From: Chryseobacterium sp. E1
Lineage (GTDB): Bacteria; Bacteroidota; Bacteroidia; Flavobacteriales; Weeksellaceae
Direction: 5' to 3'
Length of the DNA: 64,000 nucleotides
NCBI GenBank assembly: GCA_019203745.1
Contig: CP078104.1
Span: 2,268,501 to 2,332,500 of the forward strand
Position numbers and translations under genes: made by a program. Below, in pieces: positions 40,909 to 51,619 of the stretch; position 1 is the stretch's first letter; each line of letters starts with the position of its first letter. The notes below the pieces were generated by a model. That model saw nothing but the letters and a program-made list of their open reading frames with translations. It did no database searches and was not told where the DNA came from.

Positions 40909-41073
40909 ATGAAAAAGTCAAACAATCCAAAAAGAAAGCTTAGCAAAACTGAGCTGAAAGAAATCAGTGGCGGATTAAGACCTATCTGCCCAAGAGTGAT
41001 AAGCTGTACAGACCCGAATACCGGAGAAGAAAGGTATGGAGTTCCCGGAATACAGGACGAATTTTGCTGTTAA
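40909..41073 (+). CDS. GG-leader bacteriocin-like peptide 3
   Basis: 54 residues: leader KRKLSKTELKEISGG, core PICPRVISCTDPNTGEERYG ending QDEFCC. Most divergent core. A hairpin at about 40837-40866 (GTGACCGGAGAA / TTCGGTCATTC) lies between copies 2 and 3 and may act as a partial terminator. Confidence 0.72.
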   Translation: MKKSNNPKRKLSKTELKEISGGLRPICPRVISCTDPNTGEERYGVPGIQDEFCC

Positions 41074-41104
41074 CCCCGGTTTATAACGTTTAAACAAAAG
41101 GAAT

Positions 41105-41263
41105 ATGAAAACATCACACATTCAGAAAAGAAAACTTTCTAAAGCAGAGCTGAAAGACATCAACGGGGGTGCTGCAGCCTGCGCAGAAGGCCTGTGTAAA
41201 CTAAGAGGAGTAAGCCACTTCCTTATTATAGGCCCAAGAGGCAATGACGGCTACTGCTGTTAA
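41105..41263 (+). CDS. GG-leader bacteriocin-like peptide 4
   Basis: 52 residues: leader IQKRKLSKAELKDINGG, core AACAEGLCKLRGVSHF, end GPRGNDGYCC. Core is closest to copy 1 (both have CxEGLCK and GPxGxDGYCC), pointing to duplication. Followed by a bidirectional terminator shared with mutS. Confidence 0.75.
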   Translation: MKTSHIQKRKLSKAELKDINGGAAACAEGLCKLRGVSHFLIIGPRGNDGYCC

Positions 41264-41282
41264 TTTCAAAACTAAAAAAAAA

Positions 41283-41318
41283 AAAAAAATGATTGGATTA
41301 TCCTCCAATCATTTTTTT
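41283..41318. terminator. Bidirectional terminator between peptide array and mutS
   Basis: ATGATTGGA pairs with TCCAATCAT around TTATCC, with a long A run on one side and seven T on the other. The last codon and stop of mutS lie in the downstream arm. Confidence 0.8.
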
Positions 41319-43875
41319 ATCGCATTCAGCTTCATTAAAGCTTCAATGGGTGTTAAGGTATTGATATCTATCTTCGTAAGCTCTTCACGGATATTCTCCA
41401 GAACCGGGTCATCCAGCTGGAAAAAGAAAGCTGCATATTTTCTTCAGTCACTCTTTTGATGCTTTCGGATGAATTGCTTCCCTGAGTTCTGCTCGCTTCG
41501 AGTGTTTTCAGGATTTCATTCGCTCTGTTGACTACTTTTGCAGGCATCCCGGCCAGCTTTGCCACATGGATCCCGAAACTGTGCTCACTTCCTCCCGGCA
41601 CCAGCTTTCTAAGGAAGATGATATTTCCTTTATTCTCCTGGATGGATACGTGGAAGTTTTTCACCCTCTCAAAGTTCACCGTCATTTCATTCAGCTCATG
41701 GTAATGGGTTGCAAACAACGTTTTAGACTGTGTAGGATGCTGATGCAGGTATTCTGCAATAGCCCATGCAATGGAAACTCCGTCATAGGTAGAAGTTCCG
41801 CGCCCGATCTCATCAAGTAAAATAAGGCTTCTTTCCGAAATATTATTCAGGATATTGGCCGCTTCATTCATCTCAACCATGAAAGTAGATTCACCTGCAG
41901 AGATATTATCAGTAGCTCCTACCCTTGTAAAGATCTTATCCAGCATTCCGATCTCAGCATGCTTGGCAGGTACAAAACTTCCGATCTGAGCCAGAAGACA
42001 TACAATAGCAGTCTGACGCAGGATCGCTGATTTACCGGCCATGTTCGGACCGGTCACCATTATGATCTGCTGGGAATCTTTATCCAGGAAAATATCGTTT
42101 GGAATATATTTTTCTCCTAATGGAAGGGCATTTTCAATAATCGGGTGCCTTGCCTCTTTCAGATCAATCGCATAGCCGTCATTCAGAACGGGTTTTGTAT
42201 AGCTTTCAGAAACAGCCAGTTCAGATAATCCGGAAGCTACATCAAGTTGGGCAATGATATTGGAATTTCCTGAATCTGGTCAATATACACCATTGTTTCA
42301 GAACATACATTCCTGTACAGTGAAGTTTCCAGAACCCCGATTTTTTCTTCGGCCCCCAGAATCTGATTTTCATATTCCTTCAATTCTTCGGTAATATATC
42401 GCTCAGCATTCACAAGGGTCTGCTTTCTTACCCAGTCATCAGGAACTTTATCTTTGTGGGTATTCCGGACTTCAATATAGTATCCGAAAACGTTGTTAAA
42501 ATCAATTTTAAGGCTTGTAATACCTGTTCTTTCAATCTCTCTCTGGCACATATCATCCAGGAAGCCACGACCTTTGCTCTGAAGATTTCTCAATCGGTCC
42601 AGTTCTTCAGAAACACCTTCCTTGATGATATTTCCTTTCGCAAGGCTTACAGGAAGCTCTTCGTTAAGATGACTTTGCAGGAATTTAATCAGCTCTTCAA
42701 GGTCAAATAGTGGTTCCAGCCACGCCAGCACCTCTGCATGCGAATGCAGTAATGCTTTGATCTTATGAATATTAATTAAACTTTGGCGTAAATACCCAAG
42801 TTCTTTAGGTGAGATTTTTCTGCAGCCAGTTTCCCCATCAATCGGTCAAGATCGGAAATGGATTTCAGCAGTTGGCAGATCTCGTATTTCAGCGGGTCAT
42901 TTTCATTTAAGAAATCGATCAGGAGAGCCTTCTCATAATTTCATCCACAGATTTTAAAGGAAGAATGATCCTTCTTCTCAGCAATCGCCCTCCCATAGGC
43001 GTGGAAGTCTTATCAATAATATCAAGTAATGACTTCCCCTGTGGATTGCTAGGATAAACAATCTCAAGGTTTCTCAAGGTAAAATTATCCATCATCAGAT
43101 AATCTTCCTGTGGAATAACCTGAAGTTTTGTAATATGGGAAAGCAGGTTGTGGTGGGTATCTTCTACCAGATAGGCAAAAATAGCTCCTGCTGCGGTGAT
43201 GGCCAGTGGAAGGTTTTCAACTCCAAAACCTTTTAATGAATTGGTTTTAAAGTGACCGGTTAGTTTCTCGTAGGCAAAATTATATTGGAATGCCCAATCT
43301 TCAAGCTTAAAGGCATTTTTATTTTTAAACTGTTCGGAATCTGTACACTTCTCTGGAAAATGATCTCACTCGGATCAAAAGTATTCACAATGTGTAACAG
43401 CTTTTCCAGATTTCCTTCACTTACTAGGAATTCTCCTGTGGAGATATCTACGAGGGCAATTCCGTATTTCTCTTTTCTTTGTGTAAAGAAAGCAGGAAGT
43501 TGTTTTTTTGAATTCAGCACCTGATCATTGAACGTAACTCCGGGTGTAACCAGTTCCGTTACTCCTCTTTTACAATTCCTTTCACCATTTTCGGATCTTC
43601 CAGCTGATCACAGATCGCCACTCTCATTCCGCCCTTACCAGTTTAGGAAGGTAAGAATCTATAGAGTGATGCGGAAACCCGGCAAGTTCCACACTGCCTT
43701 CACCGTTATTTCTTTTGGTAAGAACAATACCTAGAATCTGGGATGTTTTCACGGCATCCTGCCCAAAAGTTTCATAAAAGTCGCCTACCCTGAAAAGTAA
43801 AAGTGCATCAGGGTATTTTCCCTTGATGGTATTGTACTGAGTCATTAACGGGGTTTCCTTCTTCGATTTTGCCAT
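41309..43875 (-). CDS. mutS: DNA mismatch repair protein MutS
   Basis: About 855 residues, the usual length. Mismatch-binding domain: [20 protein letters not shown] (FYE motif), [19 protein letters not shown]. ATPase: [14 protein letters not shown] (Walker A), [16 protein letters not shown] (Walker B), [13 protein letters not shown]-terminal [20 protein letters not shown] is the dimerisation tail. The frame changes near 43635, 43560, 43300, 42930, 42790, 42240 and 41440. Seven shifts in a gene with every domain intact argue for sequence errors, not decay. Sole gene of its operon. Confidence 0.93.
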
Positions 43876-43998
43876 AGTAAAAAATGAGCCCCAAATTTAA
43901 AAAAATAAATTCAGGGTACGGGAATTGTTTAACGGTAATCCTATACTCTTTACTTTATCGGTAATTAATTGTATTTTCACCATAAAATCAAATCACTC

Positions 43999-44541
43999 AT
44001 GGAATTTCCTGTTTTAGAGACTGAAAGACTTATTTTACGACAGCTTACCCCTCACGATACTGAAGATCTTTTTGAATATTTTTCGCTGGATGAAGTCATG
44101 GAATACTATGATCTGGCTCCCTTTAAAACCCTGGACGATTCCAGACAAATTATCCGGCACTTCAACAGTGAGTTTGAAAAAGGAAAAGGGTTCCGGTGGG
44201 CCCTGGAACTGAAATCCACCGGAAAAGTTGTTGGTACCTGCGGGTATCACAACTGGTACCGGGAACATTTCAGGGCAGAAATCGGCTATGAGCTGAATCC
44301 AAAATTCTGGCGACAATATTATATGAAGGAAGCTATCCTTCCTATTCTTACATACGGCTTTGAAACTATGAGACTGCACCGGGTAGATGCCTTCATTGAT
44401 CCTTCCAATATTTCCTCTGAAAAGCTTTTAACTTCTTTAAATTTCAACAAAGAAGGAACGCTGAAAGATTTCTTTTTGAGAAAGGAAAATTTGTTGACGC
44501 AACCATCTTTGGTCTTATTAATAAATAAATCCAAAATCTAA
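43999..44541 (+). CDS. GNAT acetyltransferase (RimJ/RimL type)
   Basis: Intact 180-residue acetyltransferase. ETERLILRQLTPHDTEDLFE at the start, GTCGYHNWYREHFRAEIGYE (acetyl-CoA strand), WRQYYMKEAILPILTYGF, and DPSNISSEKLLTSLNF are the RimJ/RimL landmarks. Start at 43999 is chosen over 43969 because the family begins at this ETERL strand. Divergent from mutS. Confidence 0.87.
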   Translation: MEFPVLETERLILRQLTPHDTEDLFEYFSLDEVMEYYDLAPFKTLDDSRQIIRHFNSEFEKGKGFRWALELKSTGKVVGTCGYHNWYREHFRAEIGYELNPKFWRQYYMKEAILPILTYGFETMRLHRVDAFIDPSNISSEKLLTSLNFNKEGTLKDFFLRKENLLTQPSLVLLINKSKI

Positions 44542-44696
44542 CGCTAAGATGCAAAGAAAATTGATATTGATTCTTCTTATTTTCGCTCGCAAAGGCATTT
44601 CATTTAGCTATTGAAGGATTTCTTCGCTGAGTGAAACGCCTTTGCGCACCTTTATGAGCAAATAGCCCCTAAGCCTAGCGCTCAATGCATTAAAAT
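44540..44696. repeat. Dispersed intergenic repeat, copy A
   Basis: Starts AACGCTAAGATGCAAAGAAA and ends near TAGCGCTCAATGCATTAAAA. Contains TTCGCTCGCAAAGGCATTTC and an inverted CGCCTTTGCG. Related to copies at 53281 and 61041. No coding content. Confidence 0.6.
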
Positions 44697-44713
44697 TTTC
44701 AAAATTATAATAC

Positions 44714-45588
44714 TTATTTTTCTGAAAGGTGTTTTTCCAAAGCATCTGAACTTTTCTTGTAGGCCCATTTCTGCTTATAATCCACCCATTTGGCTTTGAA
44801 AAGTTTTCGCATCAGTTTATCCGTGTACCTCATAATGAAAACATGATACAACATATTGGCAAAAACATTGGGTTTATTGGGAAGTGCCCTCAGTGAGAGT
44901 GAGAAACCCGGTTCCAGATATCTGTTGAAATGCCAGAATGCTCCGGGAATAAACAGGGCATCACCATGTTCCATAAAAATCTCATAGCCTTTGGCATATT
45001 TCAGAGCCGGAAACTTCTCGTAATCCGGATTTTCGTAGTCTACCTCATAGATGGTATGCACGGATAACGGAACTTTATATAAAAAAGGAGACTGCTTCTG
45101 ATCAAACAACAGAATTCTCTTCTTTCCTTCAAAGTGGATATGCATAAAATCTCCAAGATCTACATCATAATGCATCAGTACATGCGCCTCACTCCCTCCG
45201 AAGAATAAAGTCGGAAGTCTTTTAAAAACTTTATTCCCAGATCCGGGTAAGTAAAATTTTTCAATAGCTCAGGAAGCCTGTCTGTAATGATATAGAAGAA
45301 GATACGCAGGTCAGAAGGTTTAGATTTTATCGTATCTATATACTCTTTCATCTTCATATTCGTAACCGGAGCATCAGAACTTTTTGCCGCATCAGCTGGT
45401 TTATTGTCATAGAGCGGAACTTCCTGATCGCCTGCTTTCTCACGGATATAAGCCAGGTTCCATTTGTCGAAGGCATCCCAGCGGCTTGCAAAATTCTTGA
45501 TTAAAAGAGGTTTCTGCTTTTTAAAATAGTTCTTCTGAAAATCTTCTTTACTGATATCATTGACAACATCTACGTTTTCGAGGATCAT
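44714..45588 (-). CDS. Cupin-like (JmjC-type) protein
   Basis: About 291 residues. PLLIKNFASRWDAFDKWN at the start, then after a break near 45185 MHYDVDLGDFMHIHFEGKKR (the HxD iron ligands) and FIPGAFWHFNRYLEPGFSLS (the second His). This is the cupin_8/JmjC layout of 2-oxoglutarate- and iron-dependent hydroxylases. Substrate unknown. Isolated gene between spacers. Confidence 0.82.
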
Positions 45589-45780
45589 GTACTTTGTATT
45601 TAATGCGAAATAAAAATAGTGTTTTTTTGAAAATTGAGAAAGCCAGAAAAAGGACCCGAAAACTAAAAAAGAAACTAAACATTTCTATTTCAATCATTTA
45701 TAAATATTTTTAAATACATTTTAATCTGAGATCAAAAAATCAACATTTTATTTTTCAGATTTTTTTAAGAACTTTACCCT

Positions 45781-45987
45781 ATGGAGGAAAATGCTCAAAA
45801 CTTTATTCTTTATACAACCCCGAATGGTGATGTAAAACTTAATGTATTATTACTTAATATTTTTGACAGCGGAGAATTAGAAGAAATTTCAGTTAGTCCC
45901 ATTTTGGAACATACTGCTTCAGATGGGAAAAAATATGTGACAAAATTTTATAATCTGGATGCTATAAATAAAGACAATATCAGATAA
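45781..45987 (+). pseudogene. RhuM-family remnant with internal deletion
   Basis: 68 residues. MEENAQNFILYTTPNGDVKL matches the start of RhuM-family proteins. The frame then jumps, without the usual WLTQ...LF helix-turn-helix stretch, to GELEEISVSPILEHTASDGK and KYVTKFYNLDAI, which normally come about 30 residues later. It stops before the rest of the family protein. Both breaks are in frame or at a stop, so this looks like real decay and not a base error. Confidence 0.65.
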
Positions 45988-45990
45988 TTT

Positions 45991-46866
45991 ATGAGAGCCT
46001 ATAACACGAAACACTTTATTAAAATCCTTTTCAGTTTACACAAAAGCGATACTTTAAAAATTCTGTTTCCAAGTATGATCCTCGTAGGATTATATTCCTG
46101 GGGAATTCAATATCTGGAAGTCGAATATCTTCACCTTACTTCCAAATCGGGGTCAGTAATGTGGGAATGATTCATTCCTTACTGGGCTTTGTTCTTTCTC
46201 TTTTATTGGTTTTTAGAACAAATACGGCATATGACAGATGGTGGAAGGCAGAAAACTATGGGGAAAGCTAGTGAATGACACCAGGAATTTTGCGATAAAA
46301 ATCAACACCATTCTTGGTGACAATCGTCAGGATGCGGAACAAATTGCAAGATATCTGAAGTTTTTTCCTCACTTTTTGGCCAAACACCTTTCTCAAGAGT
46401 CTACAAGGCTGGCACTGGATGAAGATTATTCCGAAATTGAAAAGTCTTTGAAAAATCACGGCCCAAGTGAAATGATCATTCTTTTGAATCATAAACTGAA
46501 TATGCTGAAAAAGAAGGAAAAATCTCAGAAATCGAAATGCTGTATTTAGACACCAAGCTTTCCGGATTTCTGGATGTATGCGGAGGCTGTGAAAGAATAA
46601 AAAATACTCCCATTCCTTATTCCTACTCATCTTTTATCAAGAAGTTCATTATTCTTTATGTTTTTGCTCTGCCTATTGCCTATGTTATCACGATCGGACT
46701 TTTTATGATTCCGCTTACCGTTTTCGTATATTATGTACTGATGAGCCTGGAGCTTATTGCCGAGGAAATTGAAGATCCTTTCAATAATGATGAGAATGAC
46801 ATCCCAATGGAGACACTGGCTCAGAATATTGAGAAAAATGTACATCAGATCATGATCAGAAAATAA
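45991..46866 (+). CDS. Bestrophin-family membrane protein
   Basis: About 292 residues with four membrane segments. GLYSWGIQYLEVEYLHL near the start, then after breaks near 46160 and 46260 the family signature TAYDRWWEGRKLWGKLVNDT. The C-terminal part has IPIPYSYSSFIKKFIILYV-like KNTPIPYSYSSFIKKF and LELIAEEIEDPFNNDENDIP, the bestrophin acidic loop. Probably an anion or cation channel in the inner membrane. Third break near 46515. Starts 3 bp after the RhuM remnant. Confidence 0.88.
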
Positions 46867-46867
46867 A

Positions 46868-46892
46868 AAATCAACCTTTTAAAGGTTGATTT
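46868..46892. terminator. Terminator overlapping the end of the convergent gene
   Basis: AAATCAACCTTTTAAAGGTTGATTT is a perfect palindrome (given here as AAATCAACCTTT and its complement), followed by CTTTT on the plus strand and TTTTTTATTT on the minus strand. The last codons and stop of the minus-strand gene lie inside it. Confidence 0.75.
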
Positions 46893-47475
46893 CTTTTAAT
46901 TCGCCGTCTGCTTTTATTTCTACAAACTTACTCTCCCGGTTGGCAGCATCATAGCCATAGAAAAACGTACTGTATATTGGGGTAGAATACAGATAGTTCC
47001 GTAACCGTTGAAGGTATTTGTTGTACCCGTCTGCTGCTGGTAGCTTGCCGTAGCAGTAAAATTTACAATGGTTTCAAGGTAATATTTCCCGGGTTTTAAT
47101 TTTTCAAACTTAAATCTTCCATGATCATCCGTTAATGCTTCTACCCTGTATTTAAAAGCTTCTTCAGACATGTATACCGTAGTTTTTTTATTTTCATATT
47201 TTTTTCTCATGCTGTAAAACTCTTCAAAATAAGGAGTTACCGGAAAAGCATCACAACAGTACCTTTAGGGGCATAGTGCTTCTGACCCAGCAGTGGTTTG
47301 ATTCCCCAATTGTTTTTCTGTTTGGTAGAAGCAACACCTTCTATGGTAGAATTCCCGAATCCAAGCATGTCTCTGGCCAGTTTTTTATCAAAAAAGCCTG
47401 TGGATAGTATGTATTCTGTGCATTTGAATACGCAAAAGCCATCATGGATATCAATAAAATGAATAATTTTTTCAT
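46879..47475 (-). CDS. Secreted protein with carboxypeptidase-regulatory-like domain
   Basis: About 198 residues. Signal peptide (LFILLISMMAFAYSNAQ), then ARDMLGFGNSTIEGVASTKQ, HYAPKGTVVMLFP, RVEALTDDHGRFKFEKLKPG, KYYLETIVNFTA: the prealbumin-like fold with DDHGRFKFEKLKPGKY typical of CarboxypepD_reg domains. C-terminal FFYGYDAANRESKFVEIKAD. Frame changes near 47395, 47255 and 46975. Role unknown. Confidence 0.68.
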
Positions 47476-47530
47476 AGTATATTTTTGAGTCAAATATAAG
47501 TATTTTACTATTTTTGAAATAAAAATAGCT

Positions 47531-48149
47531 ATGAAATACATTCTTCTACTATTCATTTCAGTGTCCTCCCTTGTATGGGCGCAGAAACCTTGCGGATATA
47601 AAGACGGGTTGCAGGAAGGATCCTGTAAAGAATTTTTCGATAACGGACAGGTAAAAAATATTGTAGAATGGAAAAAGGCAAACGAGAAGGGGATGCGGTT
47701 TTTTATCATGAAAACGGAAAAATACACGCAAAGGGAGAATATAAAAAGACTTCAAAGTAAAGGAATGGAACTATTATGATAAAAATGGAACCCTGACCGG
47801 TAAAGAAGTATACACAAACGGAGAAAAGAATATTTATGACAACAGCTTTACCGGCACGTTTTATTCTCCTTCCGGAAAAGTGGAGGAAATCTCTCATTAT
47901 AAATTTGCCAAACTGCATGGTGAAACCAGACTATTTCATGAAGACGGAAAATCCGTAAAACAGATAGGACAGTATGAAAACGGAATTGCCACCGGAAAAT
48001 GGAAAGCATTCTACCCGTCCGGAAAGGTACAACGTGAAACTGAATTCGTGAATGATAAATGGAATGGCAACAGAATACATTACCGTGAAGACGGAAGCAT
48101 AGAAAAAACAGAGGTCTACAAAGACGGAAAATTAATCTCAACAAAATAA
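47531..48149 (+). CDS. Secreted MORN-variant repeat protein
   Basis: About 205 residues. Signal peptide (MKYILLLFISVSSLVWAQ) followed by about seven MORN_2-type repeats: DGLQEGSCKEFFDNGQVKNI, HENGKIHAKGEYKK, YDKNGTLTGKEVYTNGEKN, YSPSGKVEEISHYKFAKLHG, HEDGKSVKQIGQYENGIATG, YPSGKVQRETEFVNDKWNGN, REDGSIEKTEVYKDGKL. Such proteins are often surface or toxin-antitoxin annotated; no partner is seen here. Frame changes near 47690 and 47755. Confidence 0.8.
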
Positions 48150-48154
48150 TACAA

Positions 48155-48684
48155 TTGGTACAGAAACTAAAACTGGAAGAGCTGAACAGGATAGATGTAG
48201 AAACATTTAAGAAGGTTGAAAAAATTCCACTGGTCATCATTTTAGATAATATCAGAAGTATGCACAATGTGGGTGCAGCATTCAGAACGGCCGATGCTTT
48301 TCTGATCGAAAAATAATCCTTTGCGGGATTACGCCACAGCCGCCTCACCGTGAAATTCACAAAGCAGCATTGGGTGCTACCGAAAGTGTAGACTGGTCTC
48401 ATGAAGAAGAAACCAACAATGCCATTGCAGACCTGAAAAGCAAAGGATATGAAATTATAGGTATTGAGCAGACTACGGGCAGCCGGCTGATTACTGATTT
48501 TACCATTGATCATTCGAAAAAATATGCGCTGATTTTAGGGAATGAAGTAGAGGGAATCAGTGATGAAGTTCTCCCGAATATTGATGTATTTCTGGAAATT
48601 CCACAGCTTGGCACCAAGCATTCTCTTAATGTAAGTGTATGTGCAGGAATTGTGATGTGGGAGTTTGCCAAAGCCCTAAAATAA
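48155..48684 (+). CDS. TrmH-family (SpoU) RNA methyltransferase
   Basis: About 176 residues. ILDNIRSMHNVGAAFRTADA, ALILGNEVEGISDEVLP and IPQLGTKHSLNVSVCAGI are the three SPOUT motifs for SAM and RNA binding. Short version without a separate RNA-binding domain, so tRNA or rRNA 2'-O-methylation. Start probably TTG at 48155 (no ATG fits). One A missing near 48315. Begins 5 bp after the MORN gene. Confidence 0.87.
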
Positions 48685-48685
48685 A

Positions 48686-48722
48686 AAAACTGCATATGTC
48701 CTTAGTAGACAGTGCAGTTTGA
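48686..48722 (+). terminator. Hairpin after RNA methyltransferase gene
   Basis: AAACTGCA pairs with TGCAGTTT around an 18-base loop. The T run is only on the minus side, so it is a weak plus-strand terminator. Confidence 0.45.
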
Positions 48723-48869
48723 AATAAATCTAATAAAAAGTAAAAATGAAAGGCGACAAAGGTACTTTTTTTTTCTTTACAAACAAATTTTGACGGCACT
48801 TTTTTGTTTCATCTTAAAAAAGTCGTGTTTTCAGAAAAAGTTTCATTTAATTTTTTATAAATTAGCACA

Positions 48870-49522
48870 ATGTTTATCAAGGACTATATCTCAAAAGACT
48901 TTCCGTGTTTTAGCCTGTCTGATTCCATAGAATCGGCCAGAAATATGTTGGAAGATTTTGGATATTCCCATATTTTCATCAAAAATCCCATCACTTCTAT
49001 GGAGCGCTTGCAAAAGACTTTCTTTATGAAGAAGATGGCGGCACACTGAAGGATCTTGAGCATCAGATCGAACGTTTTGCGATTCTGGAAGACAACAATA
49101 TCATGGACAGTATCCGTCTGTTTTATACGTTCAGTTCCAATGTGATCCCGGTAATCAACAAAAATGAAAAGTATCTGGGGTATATTACCTGTGAAGATAT
49201 TTTCCAGGATCTGTCCCGCTATCCTTTATTTTCAGAGTCAGGAGCTATCCTTACGATAGAAACGCCGGCCAGAAAATATTCGATGACTGAGATTGCCAAT
49301 ATTATAGAGAGCAATAACTCAAAATTTTACGGAGGGTTCATAAGCTTTATGTCTGACGAGGTAATCCATATTACCATTAAGATCAGCAATGAAAATCTGG
49401 CCTCGATAGACTCTACTTTTGACCGGTACGATTACAGAATTGTAGAAAAATACTATTCTGATGAGAAAACCGATCTGTTTAAAGACCGATTCGGTTTTTT
49501 CCAAAAATTCATAGAAATATAA
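48870..49522 (+). CDS. CBS-domain protein upstream of nadK
   Basis: About 218 residues. MFIKDYISKDFPCFSLSDSI and RNMLEDFGYSHIFI start the first CBS domain; SSNVIPVINKNEKYLGYITC, EDIFQDLSRYPLFSESGAIL the second. The last part (NENLASIDSTFDRYDYRIVE) resembles an ACT-like tail. CBS pairs bind adenine nucleotides. It lies one base before nadK, a conserved pairing in flavobacteria. Frame change near 48985. Confidence 0.8.
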
Positions 49523-49523
49523 C

Positions 49524-50387
49524 ATGAAGGCAGCCATATATTCACAGAAAAAGGATCTTGATACTTTTTTATATTTAAGCAAGTTTATCTCTGAACTTGA
49601 AACCAGAGGTGTAAAATCCGTTCTGTATGATGAAATGGCTGAGGCACTTCAGTTTTCAAAGATATTCGAAACCTTCAACTGCAAGCAGGACCTTCTGGAT
49701 AAGGAAGTTGATCTGTTTTTCACCTTCGGTGGAGACGGAACTATTGTAAACTCTTTAACGTTCATTGAAGATCTTGAAATTCCGGTGGTAGGAGTCAATA
49801 CAGGAAGACTGGGATTTCTGGCATTCTTTACCAAGGAAGAAGCTTTTAAAGAGCTGGATTCCATCTTAAAAGGAGATGTAAAGACAAGCCGTCGTTCCGT
49901 CATAGAAGTAGTATCTCCGGAACTGGAAGGAGCTTTTCCTATGCACTGAACGATGTCACCGTTTCCAGGAAAGAAACCACGTCCATGATCACTGTGGATT
50001 CCTACATCAATGATGAATTTCTGAACGTATTCTGGGGCGATGGGGTTATCATTTCGACACCCACAGGATCTACCGCTTATTCTTTAAGCTGTGGCGGACC
50101 TATCATTTCCCGAACAACGAAAATTTTGTCATCACGCCTATCGCTCCTCACAATCTGAATGTGAGACCTTTAGTAGTGAATGATAAAGTGGAAATCAAAT
50201 TCAGGGTGGAAAGCCGGGTACCACAGTATTCCCTTTCCTGGACTCCAGACTGATCCATATTGAAACGGATAAAGAAATCATTATCAGAAAGGCATCTTTT
50301 CAGCTTCTTCTGGTACAGCCCAACAATTTGAGCTTTTACGAAACCATCCGTCAGAAGCTGCTTTGGGGACGGGACAAAAGAAATTAG
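49524..50387 (+). CDS. nadK: NAD kinase
   Basis: About 288 residues; makes NADP from [22 protein letters not shown] (GGDG), [32 protein letters not shown] (NE/D region), [36 protein letters not shown] and [16 protein letters not shown], as in the family. Frame changes near 49935, 50110 and 50235. Co-transcribed with the CBS gene. Confidence 0.93.
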
Positions 50388-50457
50388 TAATTTCTTAAAA
50401 ATGATTACCTTTACACGAAATTAAAACACCTAATAAATTTATAATAAAAAGTAAAAC

Positions 50458-51529
50458 ATGAGCAGAATTTTTCCGGCAGGAGTTGCCACAGGTCAGTTAG
50501 TTACTGATATCTTTCAGTATGCTAAAGAAAATAAATTTGCACTACCTGCAGTAAACGTAATTGGATCAAGCAACGTAAACGCTACGATGGAAACTGCAGC
50601 GAAATTGAATTCTCCTGTAATTATTCAGTTTTCAAACGGTGGTGCTGCTTTCAATGCAGGAAAAGGATTAAGCAATGACGGACAAAAGTCTGCAATCTTA
50701 GGAGCTATCGCAGGTGCTAAACACATTCATACCCTTGCTGAAGCTTACGGAGCAACAGTAATTCTACACACAGACCACTGTGCTAAAAAAATTACTTCCT
50801 TGGATTGATGGATTGATGGATGCTAACGAAGAATTCTTTAAGCAGACAGGAAAATCTCTTTACTCTTCTCACATGTTAGACCTTTCTGAAGAGCCTTTAG
50901 AAGAAAACATCGAGATTTCAGCTAAATATTTCGAAAGAATGGCAAAACTTCAGATGACTCTTGAAGTGGAAATCGGGGTAACAGGTGGTGAAGAAGACGG
51001 TGTTGACAACTCAGATGTTGATAATTCCAAACTATATACTCAGCCTGAAGATGTAGCTTATACTTACGAAAAATTAAAAGCTATTTCTGATAACTTTACC
51101 ATCGCTGCGGCATTCGGTAACGTACACGGAGTTTACAAGCCAGGAAATGTGGTTCTTACCCCAAAAATCCTTGACAACTCTCAGAAATATGTTCAGGAGA
51201 AATTCGGAACTGCAGCTAAGCCTGTTAATTTCGTATTCCACGGTGGATCAGGATCTACTTTAGAAGAGATCAGAGAAGCCATTGACTACGGAGTGATCAA
51301 AATGAATATTGATACTGACCTTCAGTTTGCTTATACAGAAGGCGTTAGAGATTATATGGTAAACAATATTGAATATTTAAGAGCTCAAATCGGAAACCCT
51401 GAAGGAGAAGAAAAACCTAACAAAAAATTCTATGACCCGAGAGTTTGGGTAAGAAAAGGTGAGGAAACTTTCTCTACAAGATTGGTAAAAGCATTTGAAG
51501 ATTTAAATAACGTAAATACTTTAAAATAA
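50458..51529 (+). CDS. fbaA: Class II fructose-bisphosphate aldolase
   Basis: About 356 residues; zinc-dependent aldolase of glycolysis. Metal site VILHTDHCAKKLLPWIDG (frame restored by removing one A near 50785), LEVEIGVTGGEEDGVDNSDV, AAAFGNVHGVYKPGNVVLTP, NFVFHGGSGSTLEEIREAID and NIDTDLQFAYTEGVRDYM. Length and motifs as in E. coli FbaA. Good codon and protein quality apart from the single A. Confidence 0.95.
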
Positions 51530-51619
51530 GACTGTACATTTGTATCAATGTAAAAAGTATCCGTAAGAAATACATTTACATTGATACATTTTACATTTAT
51601 ACATTAATACAATTTAAAA

